Assembly (NCBI GenBank): GCA_000720995.1
Contig: JOEL01000002.1
Span: 1 to 64,000 of the forward strand
Reading direction: 5' to 3'
Source of the DNA: Streptomyces celluloflavus
GTDB lineage: Bacteria > Actinomycetota > Actinomycetes > Streptomycetales > Streptomycetaceae
Length of the DNA stretch: 64,000 nt
The first letter of the stretch is position 1. Every line of letters begins with the position of its first letter. The notes under the pieces are model-generated. The model did not search any database. It had not been told where the DNA came from and worked only from the letters and a program-made list of their open reading frames with translations. Positions 34,417-45,106 of the stretch are shown here, in pieces. The translations under genes and the position numbers were made by a program.

Positions 34417-35415
34417 TCAGCTGGTGGCGAGGAGTCCGAGCGTATCGATCACGCGGTTCGAGAAGCCCCACTCGTTGTCGTACCAGGCGACCACCTTGAC
34501 GTGGCGGCCGTCGACGCGGGTGAGGGCCGAGTCGAAGATCGACGAGGCCGGGTTGCCCGTGATGTCGGACGACACGAGCGGGTCGTCCGAGTATTCGAGG
34601 ATGCCGGCGAGCGGCCCCTGCGCCGCGGCGCGGTACGCCGCCAGCACGTCCTCGCGCGTCACCTCGCGGGCGACGGTCGTGTTGAGTTCGACGATCGAGC
34701 CCACCGGAACCGGTACGCGGATCGAATCGCCCGACAGCTTGCCGTCGAGGTTCGGCAGCACGAGGCCGATCGCCTTGGCGGCGCCCGTGGTGGTCGGCAC
34801 GATGTTGACAGCGGCGGCGCGGGCGCGGCGCGCGTCGCGGTGCGGACCGTCCTGCAGGTTCTGCTCCTGCGTGTAGGCGTGCACCGTCGTCATGAAGCCG
34901 TGCTCGATGCCGGCGAGATCGTCGAGTACCGCGGCCAGCGGCGCGAGCGCGTTGGTCGTGCACGAGGCGTTCGAGACGATCGTGTGCACCGCCGGGTCGT
35001 ACGCGCCGGTGTTGACGCCGAACGCGAGCGTGACATCGGCGCCGTCCGCCGGCGCGCTGATGAGAACCCTCTTCGCGCCCGCGTCGAGATGGGCGCGGGC
35101 GGCGGTGGCCGACGTGAAGCGGCCGGTCGCCTCCAGCACGATGTCGACGCCGAGCTCGGCCCAGGGCAGCTGCGCCGGTTCACGCTCGGCGAGCACGGTG
35201 ATGCGACGGCCGTCGACGACGAGGGCGTCCCCGTCGGCATGCACCGGGCGGCCGAGCCGGCCCGCCGTCGTGTCGTAGGCGAGCAGCCGCGCGAGGGTGG
35301 CTGGCTCCGTGAGGTCGTTGACGGCGACGACATCGAGGTCGCTGTCGCGTTCGAGCAGCGCGCGCAGCACATTGCGCCCGATGCGGCCGAATCCGTTGAT
35401 GGCGATGCGAGTCAT
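34417..35415 (-). CDS. gap: Type I glyceraldehyde-3-phosphate dehydrogenase
   Basis: A 332-residue GAPDH: NAD-binding INGFGRIGRN, the catalytic cysteine in SNASCTTNALAP, MTTVHAYTQEQNLQDGPHRD, RVPVPVGSIVELN and AWYDNEWGFSNRV at the C-terminus, all standard. It converts glyceraldehyde 3-phosphate to 1,3-bisphosphoglycerate. Because 1,3-bisphosphoglycerate is the donor for FkbH enzymes there is a metabolic link to the PKS cassette, but nothing ties the genes physically. AAGGGA precedes the ATG. A GlxA-type regulator lies 107 bp upstream on the same strand. It may be an additional, non-main gap copy. Confidence 0.95.
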   Translation of the reverse strand: MTRIAINGFGRIGRNVLRALLERDSDLDVVAVNDLTEPATLARLLAYDTTAGRLGRPVHADGDALVVDGRRITVLAEREPAQLPWAELGVDIVLEATGRFTSATAARAHLDAGAKRVLISAPADGADVTLAFGVNTGAYDPAVHTIVSNASCTTNALAPLAAVLDDLAGIEHGFMTTVHAYTQEQNLQDGPHRDARRARAAAVNIVPTTTGAAKAIGLVLPNLDGKLSGDSIRVPVPVGSIVELNTTVAREVTREDVLAAYRAAAQGPLAGILEYSDDPLVSSDITGNPASSIFDSALTRVDGRHVKVVAWYDNEWGFSNRVIDTLGLLATS

Positions 35416-35522
35416 GAGTGGTGTCCCTTCGGGTTCGCCATCAGGTTCGCGTGCGGCGTCCGCCGGTGACAGCGGCGTGATCGCCACGGTCCGAAAGGAT
35501 CGCGCCACGTGGTGGTGGCGGG

Positions 35523-36479
35523 CTACTCGCCCTGGGCGAAGGTGCGCCGGTACTCGCTCGGCGTGGTGCCGAGGATGTGGTGGAAGTGCAGCCGCAGATT
35601 CGTACCGGTGCCGAGACCGACGTCGGCGGCGATCTGCTCGACGCTCCGCTGTGAACGTTCGAGCAGTTCGCGGGCCACGTCGATGCGGGCACGCATGACC
35701 CACTGCATCGGCGTGTACCCCGTGTCCTCGACGAAGCGCCGCGAGAGCGTGCGCGGCGAGACCGCCGCATGCCGGGCGAGCGCTTCCAGGGTGAGGACCT
35801 CGCCGAGCCGGTGCAGCGCCCACTCCCGGGTGGCGGCGAACCGCTCGCCGAGCGGCTCGGGCACGCTGCGCGGTACGTACTGCGCCTGACCGCCGCTGCG
35901 GTAGGGGGCCGCCACCAGGCGCCGGGCCGCGTGGTTCGCCGCGGCCACCCCGAGATCGCCGCGCAGAATGTGCAGGCACAGGTCGATGCCCGAGGCGGCG
36001 CCGGCCGACGTCAGCACGCTGCCCTCGTCGACGAACAGAACGTTCTCGTCGACCTGGATGAGCGGATGCTTCGCGGCGAGTGCCCGTGTGTAATGCCAGT
36101 GCGTGGTGGCGCGCTTGCCGTCGAGCAGGCCCGTGGCGGCGAGCGCGAAGGCGCCCGTCGAGATGGCGGCGAGCCGCGCGCCCCGGTCGTGGGCGCCGAT
36201 CAGCGCGTCGACGACGGCCAGCGGCGGGTCGTCGCGGTCCGGGAACCGGTAGCCGGGGACGAAGACGATATCGGCCCACTCAAGGGCCTGGAGGCCGTGG
36301 CCGACGTGGTACGACAGCCCGTCGCCGCCGGTCACGAGGCCGGATTCCGCGCCGCACACCCGCACCTCGTACGGCATGCTCGCGCGGGTCGTGAACACCT
36401 GCGCGGGAATGCCGACATCGAGAGGCTTCGCACCTTCGAGCACGAGGACGGCGACGTGATGCGGGGAGGGGGCGGGCAC
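35523..36479 (-). CDS. GlxA-family transcriptional regulator (DJ-1/PfpI plus AraC HTH)
   Basis: A 318-residue regulator. The N-terminal class I glutamine-amidotransferase-like (DJ-1/PfpI) domain shows VAVLVLEGAKPLDVGIPAQV and the segment RLAAISTGAFALAATGLLDG; Thr replaces the usual Cys in the ISTGAF elbow, so it is likely a ligand sensor and not an enzyme. The C-terminal AraC domain has SPRTLSRRFVEDTGYTPMQW and a second HTH. The GTG start lies 6 bases after TACCCT (36491-36486, minus strand), so leaderless. It may regulate the gap gene downstream. Confidence 0.92.
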   Translation of the reverse strand: MPAPSPHHVAVLVLEGAKPLDVGIPAQVFTTRASMPYEVRVCGAESGLVTGGDGLSYHVGHGLQALEWADIVFVPGYRFPDRDDPPLAVVDALIGAHDRGARLAAISTGAFALAATGLLDGKRATTHWHYTRALAAKHPLIQVDENVLFVDEGSVLTSAGAASGIDLCLHILRGDLGVAAANHAARRLVAAPYRSGGQAQYVPRSVPEPLGERFAATREWALHRLGEVLTLEALARHAAVSPRTLSRRFVEDTGYTPMQWVMRARIDVARELLERSQRSVEQIAADVGLGTGTNLRLHFHHILGTTPSEYRRTFAQGE

Positions 36480-36580
36480 GGGAAGAGGGTACGCGGGGGC
36501 GCACCGGCCTGGTTCCGGCAGCCGGGCGGGTCCGCTCTCGTCACCTGCGGGCCGGCTCAACCGCTCACGGGCCACCTCAA

Positions 36581-36619
36581 GGGGGCTGCCGCCGTCGGGC
36601 CGCGACGGCGGCAGCCCCC
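36581..36619 (-). terminator. Strong hairpin terminator
   Basis: A perfect 17-bp stem, 36581-36597 with 36603-36619, and a 5-base loop (GGCCG), 8 bp after the stop of the secreted-protein gene on the minus strand. Confidence 0.9.
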
Positions 36620-36626
36620 GCAGGTT

Positions 36627-37229
36627 TCAGCCCTTGCGGGGGGAGAAACTGCCGCCGGCGCCGTCGTTGGCCGTGCAGTCCATGTCGCGGTAGCGATCGA
36701 CGAAGGTGCCGACGAGGCCGGTGAACGCGTCGTAGGTCTGGTCCAGGGGCAGGTCTTCACTCACCCTGAACCGCAGCTGCACGTGGACGGACTCGCGGGG
36801 CTTCAGCGTCTTCGGGCCGGGGATGGTGCCGCCGGCGTTTCCGCCGGCCTGGCGCAGCGTCTTCCAGGCGCTCTGCGAGGTGTCCCAGTACTGCAGATCG
36901 CCGTACGGGCTCAGGTCGCGCTCACCCTCGTTGTAGACATAACTGCCCAGCTTGGCGCTGAGTGCGAACGACTTCAGCTCCTTCGCCGAGGCGTTGGTGA
37001 GCGTGGCGGTGTAGGTCGTCCAGTGAGTGCCGAGGGCGATCGACTTGGGTATGCCGAACGAGCGGCCCACGAAGGTGTTGTTGTGGTACTGCCCGTAGGC
37101 GGTGTCGAGGTCGTAGCACGTCGGGATGTCCGCGGCGGGGGCCGCCTGGGAGGCGGGCGCGGCGGCCACCGCCAGGGGGAGCAGGGCGGCCGTCGCGGCC
37201 GAGACCGACAGGGCGCGGCGCAGTTTCAT
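36627..37229 (-). CDS. Secreted protein of unknown function, paralogue of the LAXTG protein upstream
   Basis: A 200-residue exported protein: Sec signal MKLRRALSVSAATAALLPLA ending at AAPASQA or near, then a mature domain with IALGTHWTTYTATLTNASAK, LSPYGDLQYWDTSQSAWKTL and VHVQLRFRVSEDLPLDQTYD, a beta-sandwich seen again in the 37340-38464 protein. Two cysteines (CYDLD and DMDCTAN) could form a disulfide. No anchor, so free in the medium or wall-associated. AAAGAG lies upstream of the ATG. It ends at a strong terminator. Confidence 0.85.
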   Translation of the reverse strand: MKLRRALSVSAATAALLPLAVAAAPASQAAPAADIPTCYDLDTAYGQYHNNTFVGRSFGIPKSIALGTHWTTYTATLTNASAKELKSFALSAKLGSYVYNEGERDLSPYGDLQYWDTSQSAWKTLRQAGGNAGGTIPGPKTLKPRESVHVQLRFRVSEDLPLDQTYDAFTGLVGTFVDRYRDMDCTANDGAGGSFSPRKG

Positions 37230-37339
37230 GAAGATCTCTTTCCCGGTTCTTCGGACCCTTGGAGCCTTTGCTTCCCGTGTCATCGAGTTCTCAGGCCGCG
37301 GGTCCTTGGGTGAGCAGGTTCTCGGAGAAGTGGTGGGGC

Positions 37340-38464
37340 TTACGCGGTGACGTCCGTGGCGCCCGGACCGGCCACGCCCTTGCGACGGCGCACGCCGATG
37401 ACCGCACCCGCGCCGACCGCCATCGCGGCTCCGCCGGCGAGCGCGATGGCCGGGAGCGCGGACGGGGAGCCGGTCGCGGCGAGGTGGGCGCCGCCCTGCG
37501 GGCTGAGTCCACCGGTGGAATCGGAACCACCGGTACCGCCGCCGGCCGCGGCACTCCGGCCGGGCTCGGCCGTGGAGCCCGGTTTGCCCGGCTCACCCGG
37601 CTTGCCGGTCGAGGGCTGCGTGGGCTTCGCGCCCGCGGGGAGGATGGTGAAGTCGTACCAGGCTTCCTTGGCCGAACCACAGGAACCGTCGGGGTTGCGG
37701 TAGTCGCCGGCGGCGAGGGCGTACCCGGCGCCGGGCTTGGCGTCCTTGACCACGCGGGTGCGCAGCTGGAGCGTGAGGGTGCTGCGCGGACCGACGGCGA
37801 AGGAGCCGAACAGGTCGTCGGGCTCCGCGTCGTGGAAGGTCTTCCACTTCCCGGTCTTGGCGTCGCGGTACTCGGTCTCCAGCTCCCAGTACGGCCGGTC
37901 GACATCTTCGGCGGAGGACACGAGCAGGAAGGGCTGGACCTCCGCCAGGGTCTTGCCGGTGGTGTTGGTGAGCGTCATGGAGAAGGGGGCCCAGGCGCCG
38001 CCCGCGGCCAGCTGGCGCGGCAGCCCCTGGACGGCCGCGCGCAACTGGTCGGACTCGAACGCGCAGGACTGACCCGCACCATCGGAATCACCGGCGTCCT
38101 TGCCTCCGCCGGTGGCACCACCCGCGCGGGTGGTCCCCTCAGTGGTCCCGGTGGCTTTCGGCGGCTTCCCCGGGGCGGGCCGGGCGGCCCCGTCGCGGTC
38201 CTGGGGTGCCGGGCCGCCGGCAGCGGTATCGCCCGGGGGCCGTGGCTCGTCCGGATTGACCGTTCCGCCGCCGCTCGTCGCGGAGTCCGACGGCCGGTCC
38301 GCCGGTGTTGTCGCAGCATCGGCGGAGCCGGGAGCGGCGGGCGTACGGGGACCGGCCTCGGACACCGGCCCCGTCGCGAACGCGGCGGCGGGTGCGGCCA
38401 GTACGGCGGCGGGCGCTATCACGGCGGCCGTTGCGGCGGCCGTCAGGGCGCGGCGAATCTTCAT
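37340..38464 (-). CDS. Cell-wall-anchored protein with LAXTG sortase signal
   Basis: A 374-residue surface protein. Signal peptide MKIRRALTAAATAAVIAPAA; a low-complexity Pro/Gly/Thr region (35-130); a beta-sandwich domain like that of the next gene (FSMTLTNTTGKTLAEVQPFL, then WKTFHDAEPDDLFGSFAVGP); a Gly/Pro/Ser linker; and a C-terminal sorting signal HLAATG followed by a hydrophobic segment and VRRRKG. LAXTG is the substrate motif of class E sortases of Streptomyces, so the protein should be linked to the wall. Function unknown, perhaps surface display in aerial growth. The 110 bp to the next gene hold no clear terminator, so co-transcription is likely. Confidence 0.88.
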   Translation of the reverse strand: MKIRRALTAAATAAVIAPAAVLAAPAAAFATGPVSEAGPRTPAAPGSADAATTPADRPSDSATSGGGTVNPDEPRPPGDTAAGGPAPQDRDGAARPAPGKPPKATGTTEGTTRAGGATGGGKDAGDSDGAGQSCAFESDQLRAAVQGLPRQLAAGGAWAPFSMTLTNTTGKTLAEVQPFLLVSSAEDVDRPYWELETEYRDAKTGKWKTFHDAEPDDLFGSFAVGPRSTLTLQLRTRVVKDAKPGAGYALAAGDYRNPDGSCGSAKEAWYDFTILPAGAKPTQPSTGKPGEPGKPGSTAEPGRSAAAGGGTGGSDSTGGLSPQGGAHLAATGSPSALPAIALAGGAAMAVGAGAVIGVRRRKGVAGPGATDVTA

Positions 38465-38817
38465 CCGGCAGACCTCTCAGATCCCAAGTGCCGTCTGAAC
38501 GGCGCAGGTTGACGTTCGTCGTGTTCAGGTCGTGCATGACGCATGGTGTGCGTGAGTGCGCATGCAGGGATGCGTACAGGCGCACACCTGCGCCGGTTGT
38601 GCGACCGCTCGCACTGCGAAAAGGTTGCATGCTCAAGTCACCGAAGTGGCGCATGGGGTGGGAGGTGTCCAGGGATTTCCGTGCGGGTCCGTCTTCGGAG
38701 ATCGCCGAGTGGTGGACCGGAACGCTACGGGCCGCGGCGGTCGCGAGATCCGCTAACCGGTGCGCTCGTCCGCCGGCGGGGAATCTCGGCCACGCCAAGG
38801 CGAGGAAAGCGGGATCA
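38465..38817. other. Divergent intergenic region with repeated GCATG/GCGCA elements
   Basis: Upstream of both the LAXTG-protein gene and argC. No gene supported. Between about 38546 and 38665 the bases GCAT recur closely (GTGCATGACGCATGG, GCGCATGCAGGGATGCG, GTTGCATGCTC, GGCGCATGGGG), a dense set of short inverted and direct repeats. One of these (TTGCATGC) resembles half an ARG box. Confidence 0.4.
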
Positions 38818-39898
<1,081 letters not shown>

Positions 39899-39980
39899 GC
39901 GGCGGACCCGCGCGGGGGCGGCAACGGGTGACGGGCGTGCCCGCCAGGGGCGCGGCCGGAGAAACGACGGAGGAGATGCA

Positions 39981-41135
39981 GTGAGCGTCACGGCAGCACA
40001 GGGATTCACGGCGGCGGGGATCGCCGCCGGGATCAAGGAGAACGGGAACCCGGACCTCGCCCTCGTGGTGAACAACGGACCGCGACTGGCCGCCGCCGGT
40101 GTCTTCACCGCCAACCGCGTCAAGGCCGCGCCGGTCGTCTGGTCCGAGCAGGTCCTCAAGGGCGGCCGGGTCTCCGCGGTGGTCCTCAACTCCGGTGGCG
40201 CCAACGCCTGTACGGGCCCGCTGGGCTTCCAGGACACCCACGCCACCGCGGAGAAGGCGGCCGAGGTGCTGGCGGGGCACAACGCGGGCGAGGTGGCGGT
40301 CGCGTCCACCGGTCTGATCGGGCTGCGCCTTCCGATGGACAAGCTGCTGCCGGGCATCGCGCAGGCCGCGGCCGAACTCTCCGGACACGGCGGTGAGAAG
40401 GCCGCCATCGCCATCAAGACCACCGACAGCGTGCACAAGACGGCCGTGGCCGGCCAGGACGGCTGGACGGTCGGCGGTATGGCCAAGGGCGCGGGCATGC
40501 TCGCACCGGGTCTGGCCACCATGCTCGTCGTGCTCACCACCGACGCCGATCTGCCCGCCGCGGACCTCGACACGGCGCTGCGCGCGGCCACCCGGACCAC
40601 CTTCGACCGGGTCGACTCCGACGGCTGCATGTCGACCAACGACACCGTGCTGCTGCTCGCCTCCGGCGCCTCCGGCGTCGTACCGGACGGCGCGGCGTTC
40701 GCCGAGGCGGTGCGCGCGGTCTGCGCCGACCTCGCCCGGCAGCTGATCGGGGACGCCGAGGGCGCCAGCAAGGACATCCGGATCGAGGTCATCGGCGCCG
40801 CGAGCGAGGACGACGCCGTCGAGGTGGGCCGCTCCATCGCCCGCAACAACCTCCTCAAGTGCGCCCTCCACGGCGAGGACCCCAACTGGGGGCGCGTCCT
40901 GTCGGCCATCGGCACCACCTCCGCCGTCTTCGACCCCGGCCAGCTGAACGTCGCGATCAACGACGTCTGGGTCTGCAAGAACGGCTCGGTGGGCGAGGAC
41001 CGCGAGCTGGTCGACATGCGCTACCGGGAGGTGCGGATCACCGCCGACCTCTCCGCCGGCACCGAGTCCGCGGTCATCTGGAGCAACGACCTCACCGCCG
41101 ACTACGTCCACGAGAACAGCGCGTACTCGTCATGA
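39981..41135 (+). CDS. argJ: Bifunctional ornithine acetyltransferase / N-acetylglutamate synthase
   Basis: A 384-residue ArgJ. It is made as a proprotein and cuts itself before the Thr of [20 protein letters not shown], giving the alpha and beta chains; that motif is intact. Also visible: [25 protein letters not shown] and [14 protein letters not shown]. It recycles the acetyl group from acetylornithine to glutamate and so closes the acetyl cycle. GTG start with GGAGG (39970-39975 region) upstream. Stop overlaps argB start (ATGA). Confidence 0.97.
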   Translation: MSVTAAQGFTAAGIAAGIKENGNPDLALVVNNGPRLAAAGVFTANRVKAAPVVWSEQVLKGGRVSAVVLNSGGANACTGPLGFQDTHATAEKAAEVLAGHNAGEVAVASTGLIGLRLPMDKLLPGIAQAAAELSGHGGEKAAIAIKTTDSVHKTAVAGQDGWTVGGMAKGAGMLAPGLATMLVVLTTDADLPAADLDTALRAATRTTFDRVDSDGCMSTNDTVLLLASGASGVVPDGAAFAEAVRAVCADLARQLIGDAEGASKDIRIEVIGAASEDDAVEVGRSIARNNLLKCALHGEDPNWGRVLSAIGTTSAVFDPGQLNVAINDVWVCKNGSVGEDRELVDMRYREVRITADLSAGTESAVIWSNDLTADYVHENSAYSS

Positions 41136-42076
41136 GCGACGCCGTCCCCCGGACCGGGGTACCCCCGCGCAAGCACACCGCGCTCCCCAAGGCCCGCACT
41201 CTCATCGAGGCGCTGCCCTGGCTGACCCGGCACCACGGCAAGACCGTCGTCATCAAGTTCGGCGGCAACGCCATGGTCGACGAGGAGCTCAAGCGCGCCT
41301 TCGCGCAGGACGTGGTCTTCCTGCGGCACGCCGGGCTGCATCCGGTCGTCGTGCACGGCGGCGGCCCGCAGATCAGCGCGCAGCTGGACCGGCTCGGCCT
41401 GGAGTCGGAGTTCCGGGCGGGACTGCGGGTCACCACGCCCGAGGCGATGGACGTCGTCCGGATGGTGCTGGCCGGGCAGGTGCAGCGCGAGCTGGTCGGG
41501 CTGCTCAACGAGCACGGACCGCTCGCCGTCGGCATGACGGGCGAGGACGCCCAGCTGATGACCGCGACCAAGCACTACGCCGCGATCGACGGCGAGCGGG
41601 TGGACATCGGCCGGGTCGGCGAGATCACCGAGATCGACACCGGTGCCGTCCAGGCCCTCCTGGACGACGGCCGGATCCCGGTCATCTCGTCCATCGCCCG
41701 CAGCGGCGACGACGGCGACGGCACCGGCGTCTTCAACGTCAACGCCGACACCGCCGCGGCCGCGCTGGCCGCCGCGCTGGGCGCCGAGACGCTGATGGTG
41801 CTCACGGACGTCGAGGGGCTGTACGAGGACTGGCCGCACAGCGACGAGGTCATCTCCCGGCTGACCGCCACCGAACTGGAGAAGCTGCTGCCCGAACTGG
41901 CCAGCGGCATGGTCCCCAAGATGCGGGGCTGCCTGCACGCCGTCCGCAACGGTGTGCACACCGCCCGGGTCATCGACGGGCGGGTCCAGCACGCGATTCT
42001 GCTGGAGATCTTCACGGACGAGGGAATCGGCACGATGGTCGTGCCGGACGCCGACACGATCGAGGGGACGCGATGA
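41132..42076 (+). CDS. argB: Acetylglutamate kinase
   Basis: A 314-residue amino-acid kinase. Seen: [64 protein letters not shown] and [13 protein letters not shown], covering the acetylglutamate and ATP sites. It phosphorylates N-acetylglutamate, usually the arginine-inhibited step; the N-terminal helix ([20 protein letters not shown]) of arginine-sensitive hexameric forms is present, so feedback inhibition is likely. The ATG overlaps the argJ stop; the frame is open further upstream only as antisense or shadow of argJ. Confidence 0.97.
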   Translation: MSDAVPRTGVPPRKHTALPKARTLIEALPWLTRHHGKTVVIKFGGNAMVDEELKRAFAQDVVFLRHAGLHPVVVHGGGPQISAQLDRLGLESEFRAGLRVTTPEAMDVVRMVLAGQVQRELVGLLNEHGPLAVGMTGEDAQLMTATKHYAAIDGERVDIGRVGEITEIDTGAVQALLDDGRIPVISSIARSGDDGDGTGVFNVNADTAAAALAAALGAETLMVLTDVEGLYEDWPHSDEVISRLTATELEKLLPELASGMVPKMRGCLHAVRNGVHTARVIDGRVQHAILLEIFTDEGIGTMVVPDADTIEGTR

Positions 42077-43290
42077 GCGGCCAGGTGGACAACGCGGGCC
42101 TGACCCGGCGCTGGCAGGGCGCCATGATGGACAACTTCGGCACCCCTCGCATCCCGCTGGTCCGCGGCGCGGGCGCCCGGGTGTGGGACGCCGACGGCAA
42201 GGAGTACCTCGACTTCCTCGGCGGGATCGCGGTCAACGCGCTCGGCCACGCGCATCCCGCGGTGGTCGGCGCCGTCGCCGGGCAGGTGGCCACGCTCGGG
42301 CACGTCTCCAACTTCTTCGTCGCCGAGCCCACCGTGACGCTGGCCGAACGCCTCCTCGCGCTGACCGGCCGCCCCGGCCGGGTCTACTTCTCCAACTCCG
42401 GCGCCGAGGCCAACGAGGCCGCCTTCAAGATCGGCCGGCTGACCGGGCGCCCGCACATGGTCGCCGCCGTCGGCGGCTTCCACGGCCGGACCATGGGCGC
42501 CCTCGCGCTGACCGGCCAGCCCGCGAAGCAGGCCCCGTTCGCGCCGCTGCCGGGCGACGTCAGCTACGTCCCGTACGGCGACGCCGACGCCCTGCGCGCG
42601 GCCGTCACCACCGACACCGCCTTCGTCATCCTGGAGCCCGTACAGGGCGAGAACGGTGTGGTCGTACCGCCGCCCGGCTACCTCAGGGCCGCCCGTGAGA
42701 TCACCGCCGCCACCGGCACCCTGCTCGTTCTCGACGAGATCCAGACCGGTATCGGCCGGACCGGGAACTGGCTGGAGTCCCAGGCGCAGGGCGTCGAGGC
42801 CGACATCATCACCCTCGCCAAGGGCCTGGGCGGCGGCCTGCCGATCGGCGCGACGCTCGCCTTCGGCCCGGCCGCCCAGTTGCTCACCCCCGGCTCGCAC
42901 GGCTCGACGTTCAGCGGCAACCCGGTCGTCTGCGCCGGCGCCCTCGCCGTCCTGGACACCATCGCGGCGGACGGCCTCCTCGACCACGTCAAGCGGATCG
43001 GCGAGCGGTTGCGCGCCGGGACCGAGGCGCTCGGTCACCCGCTGGTCAACCGGGTCCGCGGGGCGGGGCTCCTCCTGGGTATCGTTCTGACCGAGCCCCT
43101 CGCGCCCCAGGTGCAGCAGGCGGCTCAGGACGCGGGCCTCCTGGTGAACGCGGTCGCGCCGGACGTCATCCGGCTCGCCCCGCCGCTGATCGTCTCGGAC
43201 GACGAAGCGGATACGTTTCTCCAAAAGTTCCCCGCCGTCCTCGACACGGCTCGCCAAGGGGCCGACGGGGAACAACGATCCGGAGACTGA
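42073..43290 (+). CDS. argD: Acetylornithine aminotransferase
   Basis: A 405-residue class III PLP aminotransferase. Seen: [65 protein letters not shown] and the PLP lysine in [14 protein letters not shown]. It converts N-acetylglutamate semialdehyde to N2-acetylornithine and, in many bacteria, also serves lysine synthesis. Overlaps argB by 4 bp (ATGA). argR follows after 8 bp. Confidence 0.97.
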   Translation: MSGQVDNAGLTRRWQGAMMDNFGTPRIPLVRGAGARVWDADGKEYLDFLGGIAVNALGHAHPAVVGAVAGQVATLGHVSNFFVAEPTVTLAERLLALTGRPGRVYFSNSGAEANEAAFKIGRLTGRPHMVAAVGGFHGRTMGALALTGQPAKQAPFAPLPGDVSYVPYGDADALRAAVTTDTAFVILEPVQGENGVVVPPPGYLRAAREITAATGTLLVLDEIQTGIGRTGNWLESQAQGVEADIITLAKGLGGGLPIGATLAFGPAAQLLTPGSHGSTFSGNPVVCAGALAVLDTIAADGLLDHVKRIGERLRAGTEALGHPLVNRVRGAGLLLGIVLTEPLAPQVQQAAQDAGLLVNAVAPDVIRLAPPLIVSDDEADTFLQKFPAVLDTARQGADGEQRSGD

Positions 43291-43298
43291 CGACAACG

Positions 43299-43841
43299 AT
43301 GACCGAGGCGCAGGACAACGAGACGCTGCACGGCGGCCAGGCCGTACCGCAGACCCGCACCGCCCGCCACCGCCGGATCGTGGACATCCTCAACCGGCAG
43401 GCGGTCCGCTCACAGAGTCAGCTCGCCAAGCTGCTCGCCGACGACGGGCTCTCCGTCACCCAGGCGACGCTCTCCCGGGACCTGGACGAGCTGGGCGCGG
43501 TGAAGATCCGCAACACCGGGGGCGAGCTGATCTACGCGGTGCCCAGCGAGGGCGGCGACCGTACGCCACGGGCACCGCTGGGGGAGTCGGCCAAGGAGGA
43601 GCGGATGCGCCGGCTCTCCGGCGAACTGCTCATCTCGGCCGAGGCCAGCGCCAATCTCGTCGTCCTGCGCACCCCGCCGGGCGCCGCCCAGTTCCTGGCC
43701 TCGGCCATCGACCAGGCCGAACTGCACGACATCCTCGGCACCATCGCGGGCGATGACACGCTGATGCTCATCAGCCGCGACCCGGCGGGCGGCCAGGCGC
43801 TGGCCGACCATCTGCTGCGGCTGGCGCAGAAGGCGCACTGA
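43299..43841 (+). CDS. argR: Arginine repressor
   Basis: A 180-residue ArgR. The N-terminal winged helix ([20 protein letters not shown], then [20 protein letters not shown]) binds ARG boxes; the C-terminal domain (APLG, then [20 protein letters not shown] and [16 protein letters not shown]) binds arginine and forms the hexamer. An extra 15 or so N-terminal residues precede the HTH. Being the last gene of argCJBDR it should repress its own synthesis as well as argC and probably argG. Only a distant GGAG is seen before the ATG, so it relies on coupling to argD. Confidence 0.97.
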   Translation: MTEAQDNETLHGGQAVPQTRTARHRRIVDILNRQAVRSQSQLAKLLADDGLSVTQATLSRDLDELGAVKIRNTGGELIYAVPSEGGDRTPRAPLGESAKEERMRRLSGELLISAEASANLVVLRTPPGAAQFLASAIDQAELHDILGTIAGDDTLMLISRDPAGGQALADHLLRLAQKAH

Positions 43842-43851
43842 GACCGGGTGG

Positions 43852-43887
43852 CGGGGCGCCGGGCGAGCACACCCGGGACCGGCCCCG
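43852..43887. terminator. Hairpin at the end of the arg operon
   Basis: CGGGGC/GCCCCG and CCGGG/CCCGG pairs (43852-43863 with 43872-43887, with a small bulge) follow the argR stop and precede the convergent actin-like gene. Confidence 0.5.
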
Positions 43888-43900
43888 CCGCGCCGCCCGC

Positions 43901-44713
43901 TCAGCCCCGCCGGTCCGCGAACGCCGGGTGCCGGCCGGCCGACAGCAGCGCGGTGGCGGCGCCCCGCACCGCCGCGGTGTGCGGTGCGGGCACCGGCCGC
44001 ACCGGCGCGCGCAGCAGCCGGGCCAGCTCGTAGCCGAGCTCCGGCCGGATCGCGCCGCCACCGGTCAGCAGCAGCCCCCGCGCCAGCGCGTCCACGGCCC
44101 GCACCCCCGTGGCGGCGTCCGCGCGCAGCAGTTCCAGCACCATCCCCACCACCGTCCGTACGAACGCGTCGGTGGTGAGCGCACCGTCGAGATCGAGCGT
44201 GCCCCGGTCGGCGCGCCGGGCGTGCCGTACCGTGCCGTCGGCCAGCAGCGCCACCTCCGTCAGCTGCGCCCCGATGTCGGCCACCAGCAGCGGTTCGGCC
44301 GGGTCGGCCCCGGCCCCCAGGGCGGCCGCCCGGACGCTGTCGATGGTCAGCACCCGGTGCGGGCGGAGTATCTCCAGCGCGCGCAGCGCACCGGCCCGCT
44401 GGTCATCACCGGTCAGCACCGGTGTGGTCAGCACGACCAGCGGCCGCCGGGCGACGTACGGCAGGCAGCGGCCGAGCAGCCGCTCCAGCATCCGGGCCGA
44501 GCCCGCCACATCGACGACGCTGCCGCGCCGCACCGGATAGGCGCCGGCGCCCGGGAACGTCACGGTGGGGACGTCGCAGACCATGCCGCGGCCGGGCAGC
44601 CAGGCACGGGTGCGGGCGCTGCCCATGTCGAGCGCGATCCCGGGAGACCAGCGCCGCGCCCGCCACCGGCCGGGCCGCTCGCCGGCGGTGAGGTCCGGCC
44701 ACGGGGCGGTCAC
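43901..44713 (-). CDS. Short MreB/Mbl-like actin-fold protein
   Basis: A 270-residue protein of the MreB/Hsp70 fold: GIALDMGSARTRAWLPGRGM (phosphate 1), LLVADIGAQLTEVALLADG (phosphate 2) and a C-terminal LLLTGGGAIRPELGYELARL (adenosine motif). It is 70-80 residues shorter than MreB, and no GTAN-like early segment is seen. Streptomyces use Mre proteins for spore-wall synthesis, so that is a possible role. GTG start overlapping the zinc-finger gene stop (GTGA, 4 bp): the two are translated together. Confidence 0.82.
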   Translation of the reverse strand: MTAPWPDLTAGERPGRWRARRWSPGIALDMGSARTRAWLPGRGMVCDVPTVTFPGAGAYPVRRGSVVDVAGSARMLERLLGRCLPYVARRPLVVLTTPVLTGDDQRAGALRALEILRPHRVLTIDSVRAAALGAGADPAEPLLVADIGAQLTEVALLADGTVRHARRADRGTLDLDGALTTDAFVRTVVGMVLELLRADAATGVRAVDALARGLLLTGGGAIRPELGYELARLLRAPVRPVPAPHTAAVRGAATALLSAGRHPAFADRRG

Positions 44714-45081
44714 CGTTCCGCCTCCCGCGCCTGATGGCAGCGCACGCAGTAGCGGGCCTGCGGCACGATCTCCAGCCGGTCGAGGGGGATCGGCCGGGCG
44801 CAGCGGTGGCAGTTGCCGTACCGGCCCCGGTCCATCCGCTCCAGCGCCGCCTCCACATCGGCCAGCACCATACGGGCGGTCGCCGCCAGCCGGAGGTGCA
44901 CCTCCTGCTGGCCCGCGGACCGCTGCTCGCGGAGCCGTACGGCCCGTGCGGGTGACGGCTCCCCGAACTCCCGCAGCTGTTCGATCCGGAACCGGCGCTG
45001 CTCCTCCAGGTTCTCGCGCAGCGCGTCCAGTTCGTTGGGGGCAAGGCCGGCCATGCCGGTGTCGATGAGCTGGTGATGCAC
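44710..45081 (-). CDS. DksA/TraR-type zinc-finger protein 1
   Basis: A 123-residue protein: an N-terminal helical hairpin (LDALRENLEEQRRFRIEQLR) and a C4 zinc finger with CHRC and CVRC around PIPLDRLEIVPQARY. In proteobacteria such proteins insert into the RNA polymerase channel; the loop Asp-x-x-Asp of true DksA is not clear here. Start GTG 45079-45081, with GGAGG 10 bases upstream. It is a paralogue of the 45218-45544 product and probably in one operon with it, and its stop is joined to the actin-like gene. Confidence 0.88.
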   Translation of the reverse strand: MHHQLIDTGMAGLAPNELDALRENLEEQRRFRIEQLREFGEPSPARAVRLREQRSAGQQEVHLRLAATARMVLADVEAALERMDRGRYGNCHRCARPIPLDRLEIVPQARYCVRCHQAREAER

Positions 45082-45106
45082 GACTTCACGTCCTCCGGAG
45101 AAACAC

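Noticed and set aside
34417-35415. GAPDH as a dedicated supply gene for the FkbH pathway
   Set aside because: The metabolic link through 1,3-bisphosphoglycerate exists, but the gene is 27 kb away among unrelated genes, so no functional tie is claimed.
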